A stretch of 64,000 bases of DNA from Streptomyces sp. SID13726. GTDB taxonomy: Bacteria > Actinomycetota > Actinomycetes > Streptomycetales > Streptomycetaceae. The stretch covers positions 248,001-312,000 of the forward strand of contig NZ_JAAGLY010000005.1 of NCBI RefSeq assembly GCF_010548375.1, read 5' to 3'. The notes below the pieces were generated by a model. The model made no database searches, was not told the origin of the DNA, and was given only the letters and a program-made list of their open reading frames with translations. Shown one piece after another: positions 1-8,390 of the stretch; the first letter of the stretch is position 1; every line of letters starts with the position of its first letter. Both the position numbers and the translations under genes were made by a program.

Positions 1-1
1 G

Positions 2-310
2 CAGCTCGCCTACCAGACGGAGAAGTTCCTCAAGGACAACGAGGACAAGGTCCCCGCCGAGGTCAAGACCGAGGTCGAGGCCGCCGTCGAGGAGCTGAAG
101 GCCGCGCTCAAGGGCGAGGACACAGCCGAGATCCGCACCGCCACCGAGAAGGTCGCCGCGGTCTCCCAGAAGGTCGGCCAGGCGATGTACGCCGACGCCC
201 AGGCCGCCCAGGCCGCCGGCGGCGACGCCGGTGCCGAGGCGCCGAAGGCGGACGACGACGTCGTGGACGCCGAGATCGTGGACGACGAGCGCAAGGACGG
301 TGCCGCGTGA
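2..310 (+). CDS. dnaK: Chaperone DnaK, C-terminal fragment (5' end outside window)
   Basis: Only the last about 100 codons are present. They encode the helical lid end of Hsp70 (segments rich in Lys/Glu such as EVEAAVEELKAALKG), a Gly/Ala linker and the bacterial acidic tail VVDAEIVDDE that is typical of DnaK. DnaK is the ATP-driven cytoplasmic Hsp70 that binds exposed hydrophobic peptides. Its TGA stop at 308-310 overlaps the GTG start of grpE, so the two are translationally coupled at the head of a dnaK-grpE-dnaJ-hspR operon. The promoter and any HspR operator of this operon lie upstream of the window. Confidence 0.96.
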   Translation, partial: QLAYQTEKFLKDNEDKVPAEVKTEVEAAVEELKAALKGEDTAEIRTATEKVAAVSQKVGQAMYADAQAAQAAGGDAGAEAPKADDDVVDAEIVDDERKDGAA

Positions 311-957
311 CGGAGGAGACCCCGGGCTTCGACGAGAAGCCCGACGTCCCCTCCGGCGCCACCCCCGACGACGCCGAGCCGAAGGCCGCCGCTTCCTCTT
401 CGGAGGCGGGGGCGGCCCCGGCCGGGGACGCAAGTGCCCAGATCGCCGGTCTGACGGCCCAGCTGGACCAGGTGCGCAAGGCGCTCGAGGAGCGCACCGC
501 GGACCTCCAGCGGCTCCAGGCCGAGTTCCAGAACTACCGCCGCCGGGTGGAGCGCGACCGGATCACGGTCAAGGAGATCGCCATCGCGAACCTCCTGACC
601 GAACTCCTGCCCGTGCTCGACGACATCGGCCGCGCGAGGGAACACGGCGAGTTCGTCGGCGGTTTCAAGTCCGTCGGGGAGTCGCTGGAGACGGTCGCCG
701 CCAAGATGGGCCTCCAGCAGTTCGGCAAGGAGGGCGAGCCCTTCGACCCGACGATCCACGAGGCCCTGATGCACAGTTACGCGCCCGACGTCACCGAGAC
801 GACGTGCGTGGCGATTCTCCAGCCGGGGTATCGCATCGGCGAGCGCACCATCCGCCCCGCGCGGGTGGCCGTGGCCGAGCCGCAGCCGGGCGCGCAGACG
901 GCCAAGGACGAGTCCGAGGCCGGCGACGACAAGGACAACGGCCCTGAGGAGGGCTGA
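307..957 (+). CDS. grpE: Nucleotide exchange factor GrpE
   Basis: GrpE releases ADP from DnaK and so resets the chaperone cycle in the cytoplasm. The 216-aa product has an acidic, low-complexity N-terminus (residues 1-50), a long helix/coiled coil (about 55-110, around LTAQLDQVRKALEERTADLQ) and the C-terminal beta domain with the family segment ending in GYRIGERTIRPARVAVAE. The GTG start at 307 is chosen because it overlaps the dnaK stop (GTGA). The acidic, poorly conserved tail is normal for actinobacterial GrpE. It is the second gene of the HspR-controlled operon. Confidence 0.97.
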   Translation: MTEETPGFDEKPDVPSGATPDDAEPKAAASSSEAGAAPAGDASAQIAGLTAQLDQVRKALEERTADLQRLQAEFQNYRRRVERDRITVKEIAIANLLTELLPVLDDIGRAREHGEFVGGFKSVGESLETVAAKMGLQQFGKEGEPFDPTIHEALMHSYAPDVTETTCVAILQPGYRIGERTIRPARVAVAEPQPGAQTAKDESEAGDDKDNGPEEG

Positions 958-1002
958 GGTCGTAAGTACTGAGCGGAACACCGGAAAGGGGGCGCGTCGG
1001 GG

Positions 1003-2187
1003 ATGAGCACCAAGGACTTCATCGAGAAGGACTACTACAAGGTCCTCGGCGTCCCCAAGGACGCCACCGAGGCCGAGATCAAGAAGGCGTACCGGAAGCT
1101 CGCCCGCGAGTTCCACCCGGACGCCAACAAGGGCAACGTCAAGGCCGAGGAGCGCTTCAAGGAGATCTCCGAGGCGAACGACGTCCTCGGCGACCCCAAG
1201 AAGCGCAAGGAGTACGACGAGGCGCGCGCCCTCTTCGGCAGCGGCGGCTTCCGTCCCGGGCCGGGCGGCGCGGGCGGCTCCTTCAACTTCGACCTGGGGG
1301 ACCTCTTCGGAGGCGGCGCCCAGGGCGGGGGCCAGCAGGGAGCCGGCGGCTTCGGCGGCGGACTCGGAGACGTGTTCGGCGGCCTGTTCAACCGCGGCAG
1401 CTCCGGCACCACCCGGGTGCAGCCGCGGCGCGGCCAGGACATCGACACCGAGGTCACCCTCAGCTTCACCGAGGCGATCGAGGGTGCGACGGTCCCGCTC
1501 AGGATGTCCTCGCAGGCCCCCTGCAAGGCCTGTTCGGGCACCGGGGACGCCAACGGCAACCCGCGGGTCTGCCCGACCTGTGTGGGCACCGGCCAGGTGG
1601 CCCGCGGCTCGGGCGGCGGCTTCTCGCTCACCGACCCCTGCCCGGACTGCAAGGGCCGCGGCCTGATCGCGGAGAACCCCTGCGAGATCTGCAAGGGCTC
1701 GGGGCGGGCCAAGTCCTCCCGGACCATGCAGGTCCGCATCCCGGCCGGGGTGTCGGACAACCAGCGGATCCGGCTGCGCGGCAAGGGCGCACCGGGCGAG
1801 CGCGGCGGCCCGTCCGGCGACCTGTACGTCACCGTGCACGTCGACGCGCACCCGGTCTTCGGCCGCAAGGGCGACAACCTCACGGTGACGGTCCCGGTGA
1901 CCTTCACGGAGGCGGCGCTCGGCGGCGAGGTCAGGGTCCCGACCCTGGGCGGCCCGGCCGTGACGCTGAAACTGCCGCCCGGCACGCCCAACGGCCGCAC
2001 CATGCGGGCGCGGGGCAAGGGCGCGGTCCGCAAGGACGGCACCCGGGGCGATCTGCTGGTCACCGTCGAGGTGAGTGTCCCGACCGAGGTGTCGGGGAAG
2101 GCTCGTGACGCGCTGGAGGCGTATCGCGAGGCGACCGCGGGTGAGGATCCGCGGGCGGAGCTGTTCCAGGCCGCGAAGGGAGCATGA
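1003..2187 (+). CDS. dnaJ: Chaperone DnaJ (type I Hsp40)
   Basis: DnaJ delivers substrates to DnaK and stimulates its ATPase. The 394-aa product has the canonical order: J domain at residues about 8-75 with the HPD motif (REFHPDANKG), a Gly/Phe-rich linker (80-140), four CxxCxGxG zinc-binding repeats (CKACSGTG, CPTCVGTG, CPDCKGRG, CEICKGSG, about 175-245) and a C-terminal substrate-binding beta domain. The ATG at 1003 follows a purine-rich AAAGGGGG ribosome site. A 45-nt gap separates it from grpE, and hspR follows after 6 nt, so all four genes are probably co-transcribed. The length is usual for the first, operon-borne DnaJ of Streptomyces. Confidence 0.97.
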   Translation: MSTKDFIEKDYYKVLGVPKDATEAEIKKAYRKLAREFHPDANKGNVKAEERFKEISEANDVLGDPKKRKEYDEARALFGSGGFRPGPGGAGGSFNFDLGDLFGGGAQGGGQQGAGGFGGGLGDVFGGLFNRGSSGTTRVQPRRGQDIDTEVTLSFTEAIEGATVPLRMSSQAPCKACSGTGDANGNPRVCPTCVGTGQVARGSGGGFSLTDPCPDCKGRGLIAENPCEICKGSGRAKSSRTMQVRIPAGVSDNQRIRLRGKGAPGERGGPSGDLYVTVHVDAHPVFGRKGDNLTVTVPVTFTEAALGGEVRVPTLGGPAVTLKLPPGTPNGRTMRARGKGAVRKDGTRGDLLVTVEVSVPTEVSGKARDALEAYREATAGEDPRAELFQAAKGA

Positions 2188-2193
2188 TTCGAG

Positions 2194-2640
2194 ATGGACG
2201 GTCGTCGACGCAATCCGTATGAACTGACCGAGGAAACCCCGGTCTACGTCATCTCGGTGGCGGCCCAGCTCTCCGGCCTGCACCCGCAGACCCTCCGTCA
2301 GTACGACCGCCTCGGCCTGGTCTCCCCGGACCGCACGGCCGGGCGGGGCCGCCGCTACTCGGCCCGCGACATCGAACTGCTCCGCCAGGTGCAGGCGTTG
2401 TCGCAGGACGAGGGCATCAACCTCGCCGGCATCAAGCGCATCATCGAGCTGGAGAACCAGGTCGCCGCGCTCCAGTCGCGGGTGGCCGAACTCCAGGACG
2501 CCGTCGAGGGCGCCGCCGCGGCGATCCGCCAACGCGAGGCGGCGGTGCACGCGTCGTACCGCCGCGACCTGGTCCCGTACCAGGAGGTGCAGCAGACCAG
2601 CGCGCTGGTGGTGTGGCGGCCGAAGAAGGCCAAGGACTAG
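2194..2640 (+). CDS. hspR: Heat-shock repressor HspR (MerR family)
   Basis: The 148-aa protein has a MerR-type winged HTH near its N-terminus (VYVISVAAQLSGLHPQTLRQ, then YDRLGLVSPDRT) and a coiled-coil helix at about 75-105 (INLAGIKRIIELENQVAALQ). In Streptomyces, HspR binds HAIR inverted repeats, uses DnaK as co-repressor and represses the dnaK operon, clpB and lon; that is established family knowledge. The gene sits 6 nt after dnaJ as the last operon member, giving feedback control. Its other expected target, clpB, lies 8 kb downstream with an intact HAIR site. Confidence 0.96.
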   Translation: MDGRRRNPYELTEETPVYVISVAAQLSGLHPQTLRQYDRLGLVSPDRTAGRGRRYSARDIELLRQVQALSQDEGINLAGIKRIIELENQVAALQSRVAELQDAVEGAAAAIRQREAAVHASYRRDLVPYQEVQQTSALVVWRPKKAKD

Positions 2641-2710
2641 GCGCCCGACCACGAGACATGGACCAGGCGCCCGACCACGAGAAATGGACTGGGCGTCCAA
2701 CCACGAGAAG
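2641..2710. repeat. 26-bp tandem repeat after hspR (2.7 copies)
   Basis: Directly after the hspR stop, a 26-bp unit beginning GCGCCCGACCACGAGA is present at 2641-2666 and 2667-2692, with a third partial, diverged copy (GCGTCCAACCACGAGA) at 2693-2710 that runs into the terminator stem. The repeat is non-coding and lies in the 3' untranslated region of the heat-shock operon. Confidence 0.8.
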
Positions 2711-2740
2711 GGGCCCGGAGGTTCGACCTCCGGGCCCCTT
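2708..2740. terminator. Bidirectional terminator between hspR and the FN3 gene
   Basis: A perfect 15-bp stem (2708-2722 with 2726-2740) closes a 3-nt TCG loop and is flanked by AA on one side and TTT on the other. It lies between the convergent ends of hspR (+) and the secreted FN3 protein (-), so it can stop transcripts from both. Confidence 0.92.
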
Positions 2741-2751
2741 TCGTGTCACGG

Positions 2752-4782
2752 TCACGGGACCAGGGCCACCCAGGCGTCGCCGGGCTCGGACTCGGTGCCG
2801 TCGGCGTGCAGCGCGGTCACCCAGTAGAAGTGGGTGGTGCCGGCGGCGGCCGTGCCGTCGGTGTACGAGGTGCCGGTGACCGGGTCGGCGGTCAGGGGTT
2901 CGTAGGCGGCGGTGGCCGGGTTCCAGCGCTGGACGCGGTACCCGGTGATGTCGTCCTTGTAGTACGAGCTGGACACGTCCCAGGTGAGGTCGACGCCGGT
3001 CCCGTCGGCGGCGGCCCGGGCGCTCACGTCGAGCAGCCAGTCCACCGGGGTCTCGACCGAGGGCCGCAGGTCGAGCTCGGTGACCGTGGTGGACACCTGG
3101 GCCTCGGCCGAGCTGTTCGTGCTGTTGCCCGAGGTGTCCACGGCGTCCACGAAGTACGTGTGGCTCTCGCCGTCCTGGAGGTTCGCCGAGTCGACGATCC
3201 GGGTGGTGCCCGCCTCGGTCCGGCCCACATAGGTGTACTGGGTGCCGTCGTCCACCGTGCTGAGCCGGTACACGTGGTACTCGGCGATGTCGGCCGCCGG
3301 GCTGTCGTCCCAGTCCAGGACCGTACCGTACGCGGTGGCGGCGGCCGTGAACCCGGTGACCAGGGGCGGAGCGGTGCCGTCGCCATAGACGATCGGGCCA
3401 CCGCCGGCCTGCTCCGACTCCCGCCCGAGCGCGTCGACCGTGGTCACCCCGTACGCGTACTCCTTGCCCGGTACGACCGTGGTGTCGGTGCAGGCGTAGT
3501 AGTACCGGGTGCCGTACGTGGTGTCGGTGAGGGTCGGCGCGCAGGGCACCACCCGGTCGTCGACCAGGACGTCCCTGCCGATCGAGCTGTCGTACCGGTA
3601 CTCCTGGCGGTGGACCCGGAACTGCTGCGGTGCGTGCGGCGACACACTCCAGGACAGGTCGATGCCGCCGCCGTCCTCCGGCCGGTTGTACCGATTGCCG
3701 AAGTAGGGGACGGCGAGCGGCCGGGCGATCGACACCACCGACGAGTACCCGGTGTTGCCCGCCCCGTCGGTCGCCGCGATCTTGTAGTAGGAGGTCTCCC
3801 CGTACGGGGCGGTGGCGTCCAGTGCCGAGTTGCTCGTGTTGCCGACGACCATCTCGAACGGCCCGTCGGGCGAACCGGCCCTCAGTACCCGGTAGTTCAA
3901 CGACCCCTCGTCGGACATCCACCACAGCTGCACCCCGTCCAGCGGGGTCTCGCTGAGGACCTTGAGGTCGCGCACGGTCGGCGCCAGCCGGTCCACGGTG
4001 GTGACGGCCAGATCCGCGGTGCCGGCCGACTCGTTGCCCGCCCTGTCGTAGGCGCGGACCTCGTAGTAGTACACGGCGCCCGACATCCACAGGGTGGTGT
4101 CGGTGGACGACGTGGAGGCGGTCGTCGCGAGCGGCCGGCCGGGGAAGGTGCCGCCCTTGCCGCGCCGGTAGACCCGGTACCCCGCGAGGTCCATCTCCTT
4201 GTTCTTCGCCCAGGTGAGCTTCGCCTTGCCGGTCGCCTTGTCGTACGACACCGAAGTGCCCGTCGGCACAAGGGGCTTGACCTTGTCGACGGCGGCGGCC
4301 GTGCGCGGCGCGTAGGTGACCTTGACCTTGGCGGCGCCGGTCCAGTTGGCGTAGTCGACGCGCAGGGTGTGCCGGCCGGAGGGGATCGTCACATCGGCGG
4401 TCTTCCTGACCGTCGTCGAGACGTTCTTCCACAGGTCGATCCTGCGGACGCCGTCGACGTACACCCGTATCCCGTCGAGCCCGGTGGCGCTCAGAGTGAA
4501 GGGGCCGCCGGAGCCGAAGTCGCGGGTGACGGTCCAGCGGACGGAGAAGTTGTCCCTGGGCAGGCCGGAGACGGGCGCGCCGCTCCAGCTCTGGTCGATC
4601 GCGGTGTCGCAGTCGGTCTTCCGCGGTGTGCCCGAAAGGCTCGTGTTCGCGAAGAACTGCCGCTTGAAGACCGGGGAAGGGCAGGAGACGGTGGCCGAGG
4701 CGGGGGGCGCGACCGCGGTGAGGAGTCCACCCGCGGTGGCGAGCAGCAGCGCGCCGGTCGTCGTACGTCTGGCTGGGTTCAT
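2752..4782 (-). CDS. Secreted PA14/fibronectin type III repeat protein
   Basis: The 676-aa product starts with a Sec signal peptide (MNPARRTTTGALLLATAGGL, cleaved after PASA at about residue 30). A PA14-like beta domain follows (about 40-135, with DGIRVYVDGVRRIDLW and GRHTLRVDYANWTG), then about five fibronectin type III-like modules. Each module carries the Y-x-V-x-R strand and a YYEVRAYDRAGNES-type ending. No catalytic domain or LPXTG anchor is visible, so it is probably an extracellular carbohydrate- or matrix-binding protein; this function is inferred from the domains. The ATG at 4782 has a GAAGG ribosome site five bases away, right behind a large hairpin (4794-4836). It is transcribed alone and divergently from the sugar-binding lipoprotein. 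Confidence 0.85.
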   Translation of the reverse strand: MNPARRTTTGALLLATAGGLLTAVAPPASATVSCPSPVFKRQFFANTSLSGTPRKTDCDTAIDQSWSGAPVSGLPRDNFSVRWTVTRDFGSGGPFTLSATGLDGIRVYVDGVRRIDLWKNVSTTVRKTADVTIPSGRHTLRVDYANWTGAAKVKVTYAPRTAAAVDKVKPLVPTGTSVSYDKATGKAKLTWAKNKEMDLAGYRVYRRGKGGTFPGRPLATTASTSSTDTTLWMSGAVYYYEVRAYDRAGNESAGTADLAVTTVDRLAPTVRDLKVLSETPLDGVQLWWMSDEGSLNYRVLRAGSPDGPFEMVVGNTSNSALDATAPYGETSYYKIAATDGAGNTGYSSVVSIARPLAVPYFGNRYNRPEDGGGIDLSWSVSPHAPQQFRVHRQEYRYDSSIGRDVLVDDRVVPCAPTLTDTTYGTRYYYACTDTTVVPGKEYAYGVTTVDALGRESEQAGGGPIVYGDGTAPPLVTGFTAAATAYGTVLDWDDSPAADIAEYHVYRLSTVDDGTQYTYVGRTEAGTTRIVDSANLQDGESHTYFVDAVDTSGNSTNSSAEAQVSTTVTELDLRPSVETPVDWLLDVSARAAADGTGVDLTWDVSSSYYKDDITGYRVQRWNPATAAYEPLTADPVTGTSYTDGTAAAGTTHFYWVTALHADGTESEPGDAWVALVP

Positions 4783-4793
4783 GCAGACCTTCA

Positions 4794-4836
4794 GTCGTGA
4801 TCGTCAACGGCAGGCAAAGCCGTTGGCGATCACGAC
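4794..4836 (-). promoter_or_regulatory. Large hairpin immediately upstream of the FN3-protein ribosome site
   Basis: Arms 4794-4811 and 4819-4836 pair over 18 positions with one G-U pair and a 7-nt loop (AGGCAAA). In the minus-strand transcript the hairpin ends only a few bases before the GAAGG ribosome site of the FN3 gene, so it could gate translation or protect the 5' end. As DNA it could also be an operator. Nothing in the sequence decides between these. Confidence 0.6.
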
Positions 4837-5034
4837 CGACGACGACGGCGAAGGGTTGTACGGCCGCCGTCCCCCGGACTGTGAGATAGGGAACGGCCGG
4901 TTTCCTCACGCCGTGGTCACACGCAACGTTGATGTCTCATTGGCTGATTACATCTTGACGGTTTGGTGAAGACAGCGTTGGCTTCCTTCACCTGGGTCGC
5001 GTGAAGCACCCTTGTTCCGGAAGGTAAGCGCGCA

Positions 5035-6150
5035 GTGAACACCGGTGTCCGCCGTATCGCCATAGCCGTGGCCGCGTCCACGATGTCCCTCTCGCTGGCC
5101 GCCTGCGGAGCACTCGGTGCCGCGAGCAGCAGTGAGGCGAGCCCGACGAAGGGCAACGACATCACCGTCGGTGTGCTGATGCCGGAGAAGACGAACACGC
5201 GCTACGAGGAGTTCGACTACCCGATCATCAAGAAGAAGGTCGCCGAACTCACCGACAAGCAGGGCAAGACCATCTACGCCAACGGCGAGGCCAACGCCAA
5301 GAAGCAGGCCACGCAGATGCAGCAGATGATCGACGAGAAGGTCGATGTGATCCTGCTGGACGCCGTGGACTCGCACGCCATCGCGGGCATGGTGAAGAAG
5401 GCCAAGGACGCCGGCATCCCGGTCATCGCCTACGACCGCCTCGCCGAGGGCCCGATCGACGCGTACGTCTCCTTCGACAACGAACTCGTCGGCGAGGTGC
5501 AGGGCCGCTCCCTGGTCGAGGCGCTCGGTTCGGGCATCGACACCTCCGACAAGATCGTCATGATCAACGGCTCGCCGTCCGACCCGAACGCCGGTCAGTT
5601 CAAGGCCGGTGCGATGTCCGAGCTCAACGGCAAGGTGACGATCGCCGAGAGCTACGACGTGGACGGCTGGAAGCCGGAGATCGCGCAGGCCGACATGACC
5701 AAGGCGATCCAGGCGCTCGGCAAGGGCAACATCAAGGCCGTCTACTCCGCGAACGACGCCATGGCCGGCGCCGCCATCAAGGCCATGGAGGACGCGGGCA
5801 TGGACGACCTCCCGCCGATCACCGGCCAGGACGCGGAGCTGCCCGCGGTGCAGCGGATCCTCTCCGGCGAGCAGTACATGAGCGTCTACAAGCCGTACCC
5901 GGGCGAGGCCGAGGCCGCCGCCGAGATGGCCGTGACGCGCGTGCAGGGCAAGGACATCCAGTTCGACGCGCTCGCCACGGACTCGGTCGACAGCCCCACG
6001 AACAAGGACATTCCGGCCCAGCTCGTCCAGGTCGTCGCGCTGACGAAGGACAACATCAAGAGCACCGTCGTCAACGACGGCATCTACACCGTCAAGGACA
6101 TCTGCACCGCGGCGTACGCCAGCGCGTGTGCGGCGGTGGGTCTGAAGTAA
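5035..6150 (+). CDS. Sugar ABC transporter substrate-binding lipoprotein (xylose XylF-like)
   Basis: The 371-aa lipoprotein has a signal peptide with the lipobox LAAC (Cys at about residue 24) and a periplasmic-binding-protein type I fold. Typical segments are the early strand DITVGVLMPEKTNTRYEEFD, the repeat VDVILLDAVDSHAIAGMVKK, the hinge VIAYDRLAEGPIDAYVSFDN and AVYSANDAMAGAAIKAMEDA. These are closest to D-xylose-binding XylF-type proteins. The GTG at 5035 gives the complete signal peptide. No permease or ATPase gene lies beside it, so it must work with a transporter encoded elsewhere or act as a sugar sensor. The substrate assignment is by family resemblance only. Confidence 0.85.
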   Translation: MNTGVRRIAIAVAASTMSLSLAACGALGAASSSEASPTKGNDITVGVLMPEKTNTRYEEFDYPIIKKKVAELTDKQGKTIYANGEANAKKQATQMQQMIDEKVDVILLDAVDSHAIAGMVKKAKDAGIPVIAYDRLAEGPIDAYVSFDNELVGEVQGRSLVEALGSGIDTSDKIVMINGSPSDPNAGQFKAGAMSELNGKVTIAESYDVDGWKPEIAQADMTKAIQALGKGNIKAVYSANDAMAGAAIKAMEDAGMDDLPPITGQDAELPAVQRILSGEQYMSVYKPYPGEAEAAAEMAVTRVQGKDIQFDALATDSVDSPTNKDIPAQLVQVVALTKDNIKSTVVNDGIYTVKDICTAAYASACAAVGLK

Positions 6151-6409
6151 CCCCGGGCCGGCGGAGGGGAGTTCCAGCCTCCTGGTGCGGCGCGCTGCTC
6201 GCACACCCCCGTCAACTTGTTGCAACCCGCCGGACGGAGGCCCGTCCTTAGCGGGGCATACCAGCCCTTTTCCTGTGCCATGGCCTGAGGAGCCGTGTTG
6301 CGGAGCCGGTCCCGGCCGCGCATAGTTGCGGCGACGAGGGGGCTTCGACGCCCCGTTGGGGAACAGGACAAGAGGGCGGTAGACGCTGGAACCGGGGGTG
6401 GGATGGGTC

Positions 6410-7441
6410 ATGACCGTGCACGCGACGGACGACCATCCACACGGTGCTGACCGGCTGTGCGAGGCCGGGGACCGGGTGTACTCCCGGGCCGTTCGGCGTG
6501 GCCGGGTGCCGCGCGAGGAGGCCGAGGCCGTCCCCTGCCTGCTCGAACTCGCCCTGCTGCACCCGGATCCCGACGACATGGACCGCATGGTGCCGACCGC
6601 GCCCCAGGAGGTCATGACACGGCTGCTGCGCGGGGTCTACGACGAGGCCAGCGCGAGCCAGCGGCGGCTCGGCGAGGCGGTCGCGGCCGTCGAGCGCTAC
6701 GCCGGACTCGGGCCGCAGGACCCCACGTCCGCCGCGGAGGGGTCGGCGATCCGGGTCCTGGACGGACTGTCCCGGATCCAGGCCGCGATGGACGAGGCGA
6801 CCGAGGCGTGCACCACGGAGGTCCTCACGGTCCAGCCGGGCGGCATCCGCCCCGAGCACGAGCTGACAGAGGGTCTGCACCGGGCGCTCGCGCTGCGCGG
6901 CCGGGGCGTACGGATGCGGGACCTGTACACGCACGTGGCCCGGCACGGGCAGGGGCTGCTGAACTACCTTGAGCTGATGGGCGGTTCGGTGCAGGCCCGC
7001 ACCCTGGACGAGGTCATCGACCGGCTGATCCTCTTCGACCGCACGGTGGCGTTCATCCCGGCCAACGCCGACCGCACGCTCGCCCTGGAGCTACGGCATC
7101 CGGCGCTGGTGGAGTTCCTGGCCACCGCCTTCGACCGGCTGTGGCGGCTGGCGATCCCGCTGACGGCCCCGCTGCCCGACACCGGTATCGAGGGCATCTC
7201 GCACCGGGAGCAGTCCATCGCGGCGCTCCTCGCGGAGGGCCACCAGGACGCGGTGATCGCCGAGCGCCTCGGCATCAGCGTCCGCACCTGCCGGGCCCAC
7301 ATCGCCCGCCTCTCGGAGACCCTCGGCGCGGCGAGCCGTACCCAGCTGGGCGTCCGCATAGCGCAGGTCGGCCTGGACGGCCCGACCACCGGGGCCGCCC
7401 CGCTCACCCTTCCCGATCAAGGATCCCGGACCGTCCGATGA
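6410..7441 (+). CDS. LuxR-type HTH regulator, paralogue A
   Basis: This is the first of three related regulators of about 330-345 aa. The C-terminus (about 265-330) is a LuxR/GerE-type HTH with GISHREQSIAALLAEGHQDA and ERLGISVRTCRAHIARL. The N-terminal two thirds contain a TrmB/phospholipase-D-like segment (LRHPALVEFLATAFDRLWRL) rather than a receiver domain; no phosphorylatable Asp pocket is seen. The ATG at 6410 is preferred because GGGGGTGGGA precedes it; an in-frame GTG at 6398 is possible. Its 3' end overlaps the convergent paralogue B by 38 bp. It is probably a DNA-binding regulator sensing a small ligand or peptide; that role is inference. Confidence 0.85.
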   Translation: MTVHATDDHPHGADRLCEAGDRVYSRAVRRGRVPREEAEAVPCLLELALLHPDPDDMDRMVPTAPQEVMTRLLRGVYDEASASQRRLGEAVAAVERYAGLGPQDPTSAAEGSAIRVLDGLSRIQAAMDEATEACTTEVLTVQPGGIRPEHELTEGLHRALALRGRGVRMRDLYTHVARHGQGLLNYLELMGGSVQARTLDEVIDRLILFDRTVAFIPANADRTLALELRHPALVEFLATAFDRLWRLAIPLTAPLPDTGIEGISHREQSIAALLAEGHQDAVIAERLGISVRTCRAHIARLSETLGAASRTQLGVRIAQVGLDGPTTGAAPLTLPDQGSRTVR

Positions 7442-8390
7442 GGTAACCCAGCTGCGCCCGGCTGTCACTGCCCAGGGTCGCGGCGAGCTTGGCGATGTGG
7501 ACCCGGGCGGTACGGACGTTCATCCCGAGCCGGTCGGCGATGACGGCGTCGGTGTGGCCCTCGACGAGGAGGGCGGCTATGGCGCGCTGGCGGGCCGTGA
7601 CGCCGTTCAGCGTCGGCTGCCGTACGGACTGCGGGAACATGGGCGTGGCCAGCCGCCACAGCCGGTCGAACGCGGTGGCCAGGAACTCCACCAGGGCCGG
7701 GTGGCGGATCTCCAGGGCGAGCGTGCGCTCCTTGTTGGCGGGGACGAAGGCGACCGCACGGTCGATGACGATGAGACGCTCGGTGACCTCGTCGAGCGTG
7801 CGGGCCTCCAGGTCGCCGTGGAGACTCTCGTAGCGGGCCAGGACGCTGGGCGCATACCGGAGGGTGTGCTGGTACAGGGTCCGGATACGGCCGCCCCGGT
7901 CGAGGAACTCCTGGTCGCGGGCGAAGGCCTTGACGTGGATCGCGGCGGGTGTGTGGACGGGATTGTGGGTGGCGTGCGGCTGGATCGCGAGCAGCTCGCC
8001 CGAGCTCTCGGCCATGGCCCCGGCGATGGCCTCGCCGATGCGGTCCAGCCCGCTCACGACGGTGACCGCCGGGGCGTCGTCGGCTCCGGCCGCACCGCCT
8101 GCGATGCGCATCAGCGGTTCGAACGCCTCGGTCAGCCGCTGCTCGCGCCGCCGCTCGTCGGCGATGCGTTCCTCCGCGGCCCGCAGCATCCGGTGCAGGG
8201 CGAACGCCGGTGTGACGGGACGCAGCCACCGCGGATCCTCCAGGTCCGGCCGGAGCAGGCCGAGGCCGACCGCGCAGTCCGCGCCGTCCAGGTCCGCGGC
8301 GTTCACCCGCCCCTCGCGCAGCGCGAGGGTGTACAGGCGCAGACCCGCCTCGCACAGTTCCTCCGGTCCGTGCGGGTGGGCCGGGGTCAC
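7404..8390 (-). CDS. LuxR-type HTH regulator, paralogue B
   Basis: The 328-aa protein is clearly homologous to paralogues A and C: all share the N-terminal HPH-x4-LCE(A/Q)G signature, the central V-x-G-L-D-R-I segment, LTERLIVIDR-like and EIRHPALVEFLATAFDRLWR segments, and a C-terminal LuxR HTH (GVTARQRAIAALLVEGHTDA, DRLGMNVRTARVHIAKL). The open frame extends further upstream, but the GTG at 8390 aligns with the paralogues and overlaps the stop of paralogue C as GTGA, so the pair B/C is translationally coupled. The order of transcription is C then B. No receiver domain is visible. Confidence 0.85.
   Translation of the reverse strand: MTPAHPHGPEELCEAGLRLYTLALREGRVNAADLDGADCAVGLGLLRPDLEDPRWLRPVTPAFALHRMLRAAEERIADERRREQRLTEAFEPLMRIAGGAAGADDAPAVTVVSGLDRIGEAIAGAMAESSGELLAIQPHATHNPVHTPAAIHVKAFARDQEFLDRGGRIRTLYQHTLRYAPSVLARYESLHGDLEARTLDEVTERLIVIDRAVAFVPANKERTLALEIRHPALVEFLATAFDRLWRLATPMFPQSVRQPTLNGVTARQRAIAALLVEGHTDAVIADRLGMNVRTARVHIAKLAATLGSDSRAQLGYLIGRSGILDREG

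Noticed and set aside
10..2700. Very long minus-strand open frame across dnaK-grpE-dnaJ-hspR
   Set aside because: It mirrors four certain heat-shock genes; long antisense frames are a by-product of high third-position GC, and the protein is Arg/Leu/Gly-rich without motifs.
2743..4800. Plus-strand frame over the FN3 gene
   Set aside because: The minus strand encodes a signal peptide, PA14 and FN3 modules; the plus frame is an Arg/Val/Gly-rich shadow.
6210..6250. Small hairpin (GGACGG/CCGTCC) and GTTGCAAC palindrome before the first LuxR gene
   Set aside because: Short and not positioned clearly as terminator or operator; too weak to list as a feature.
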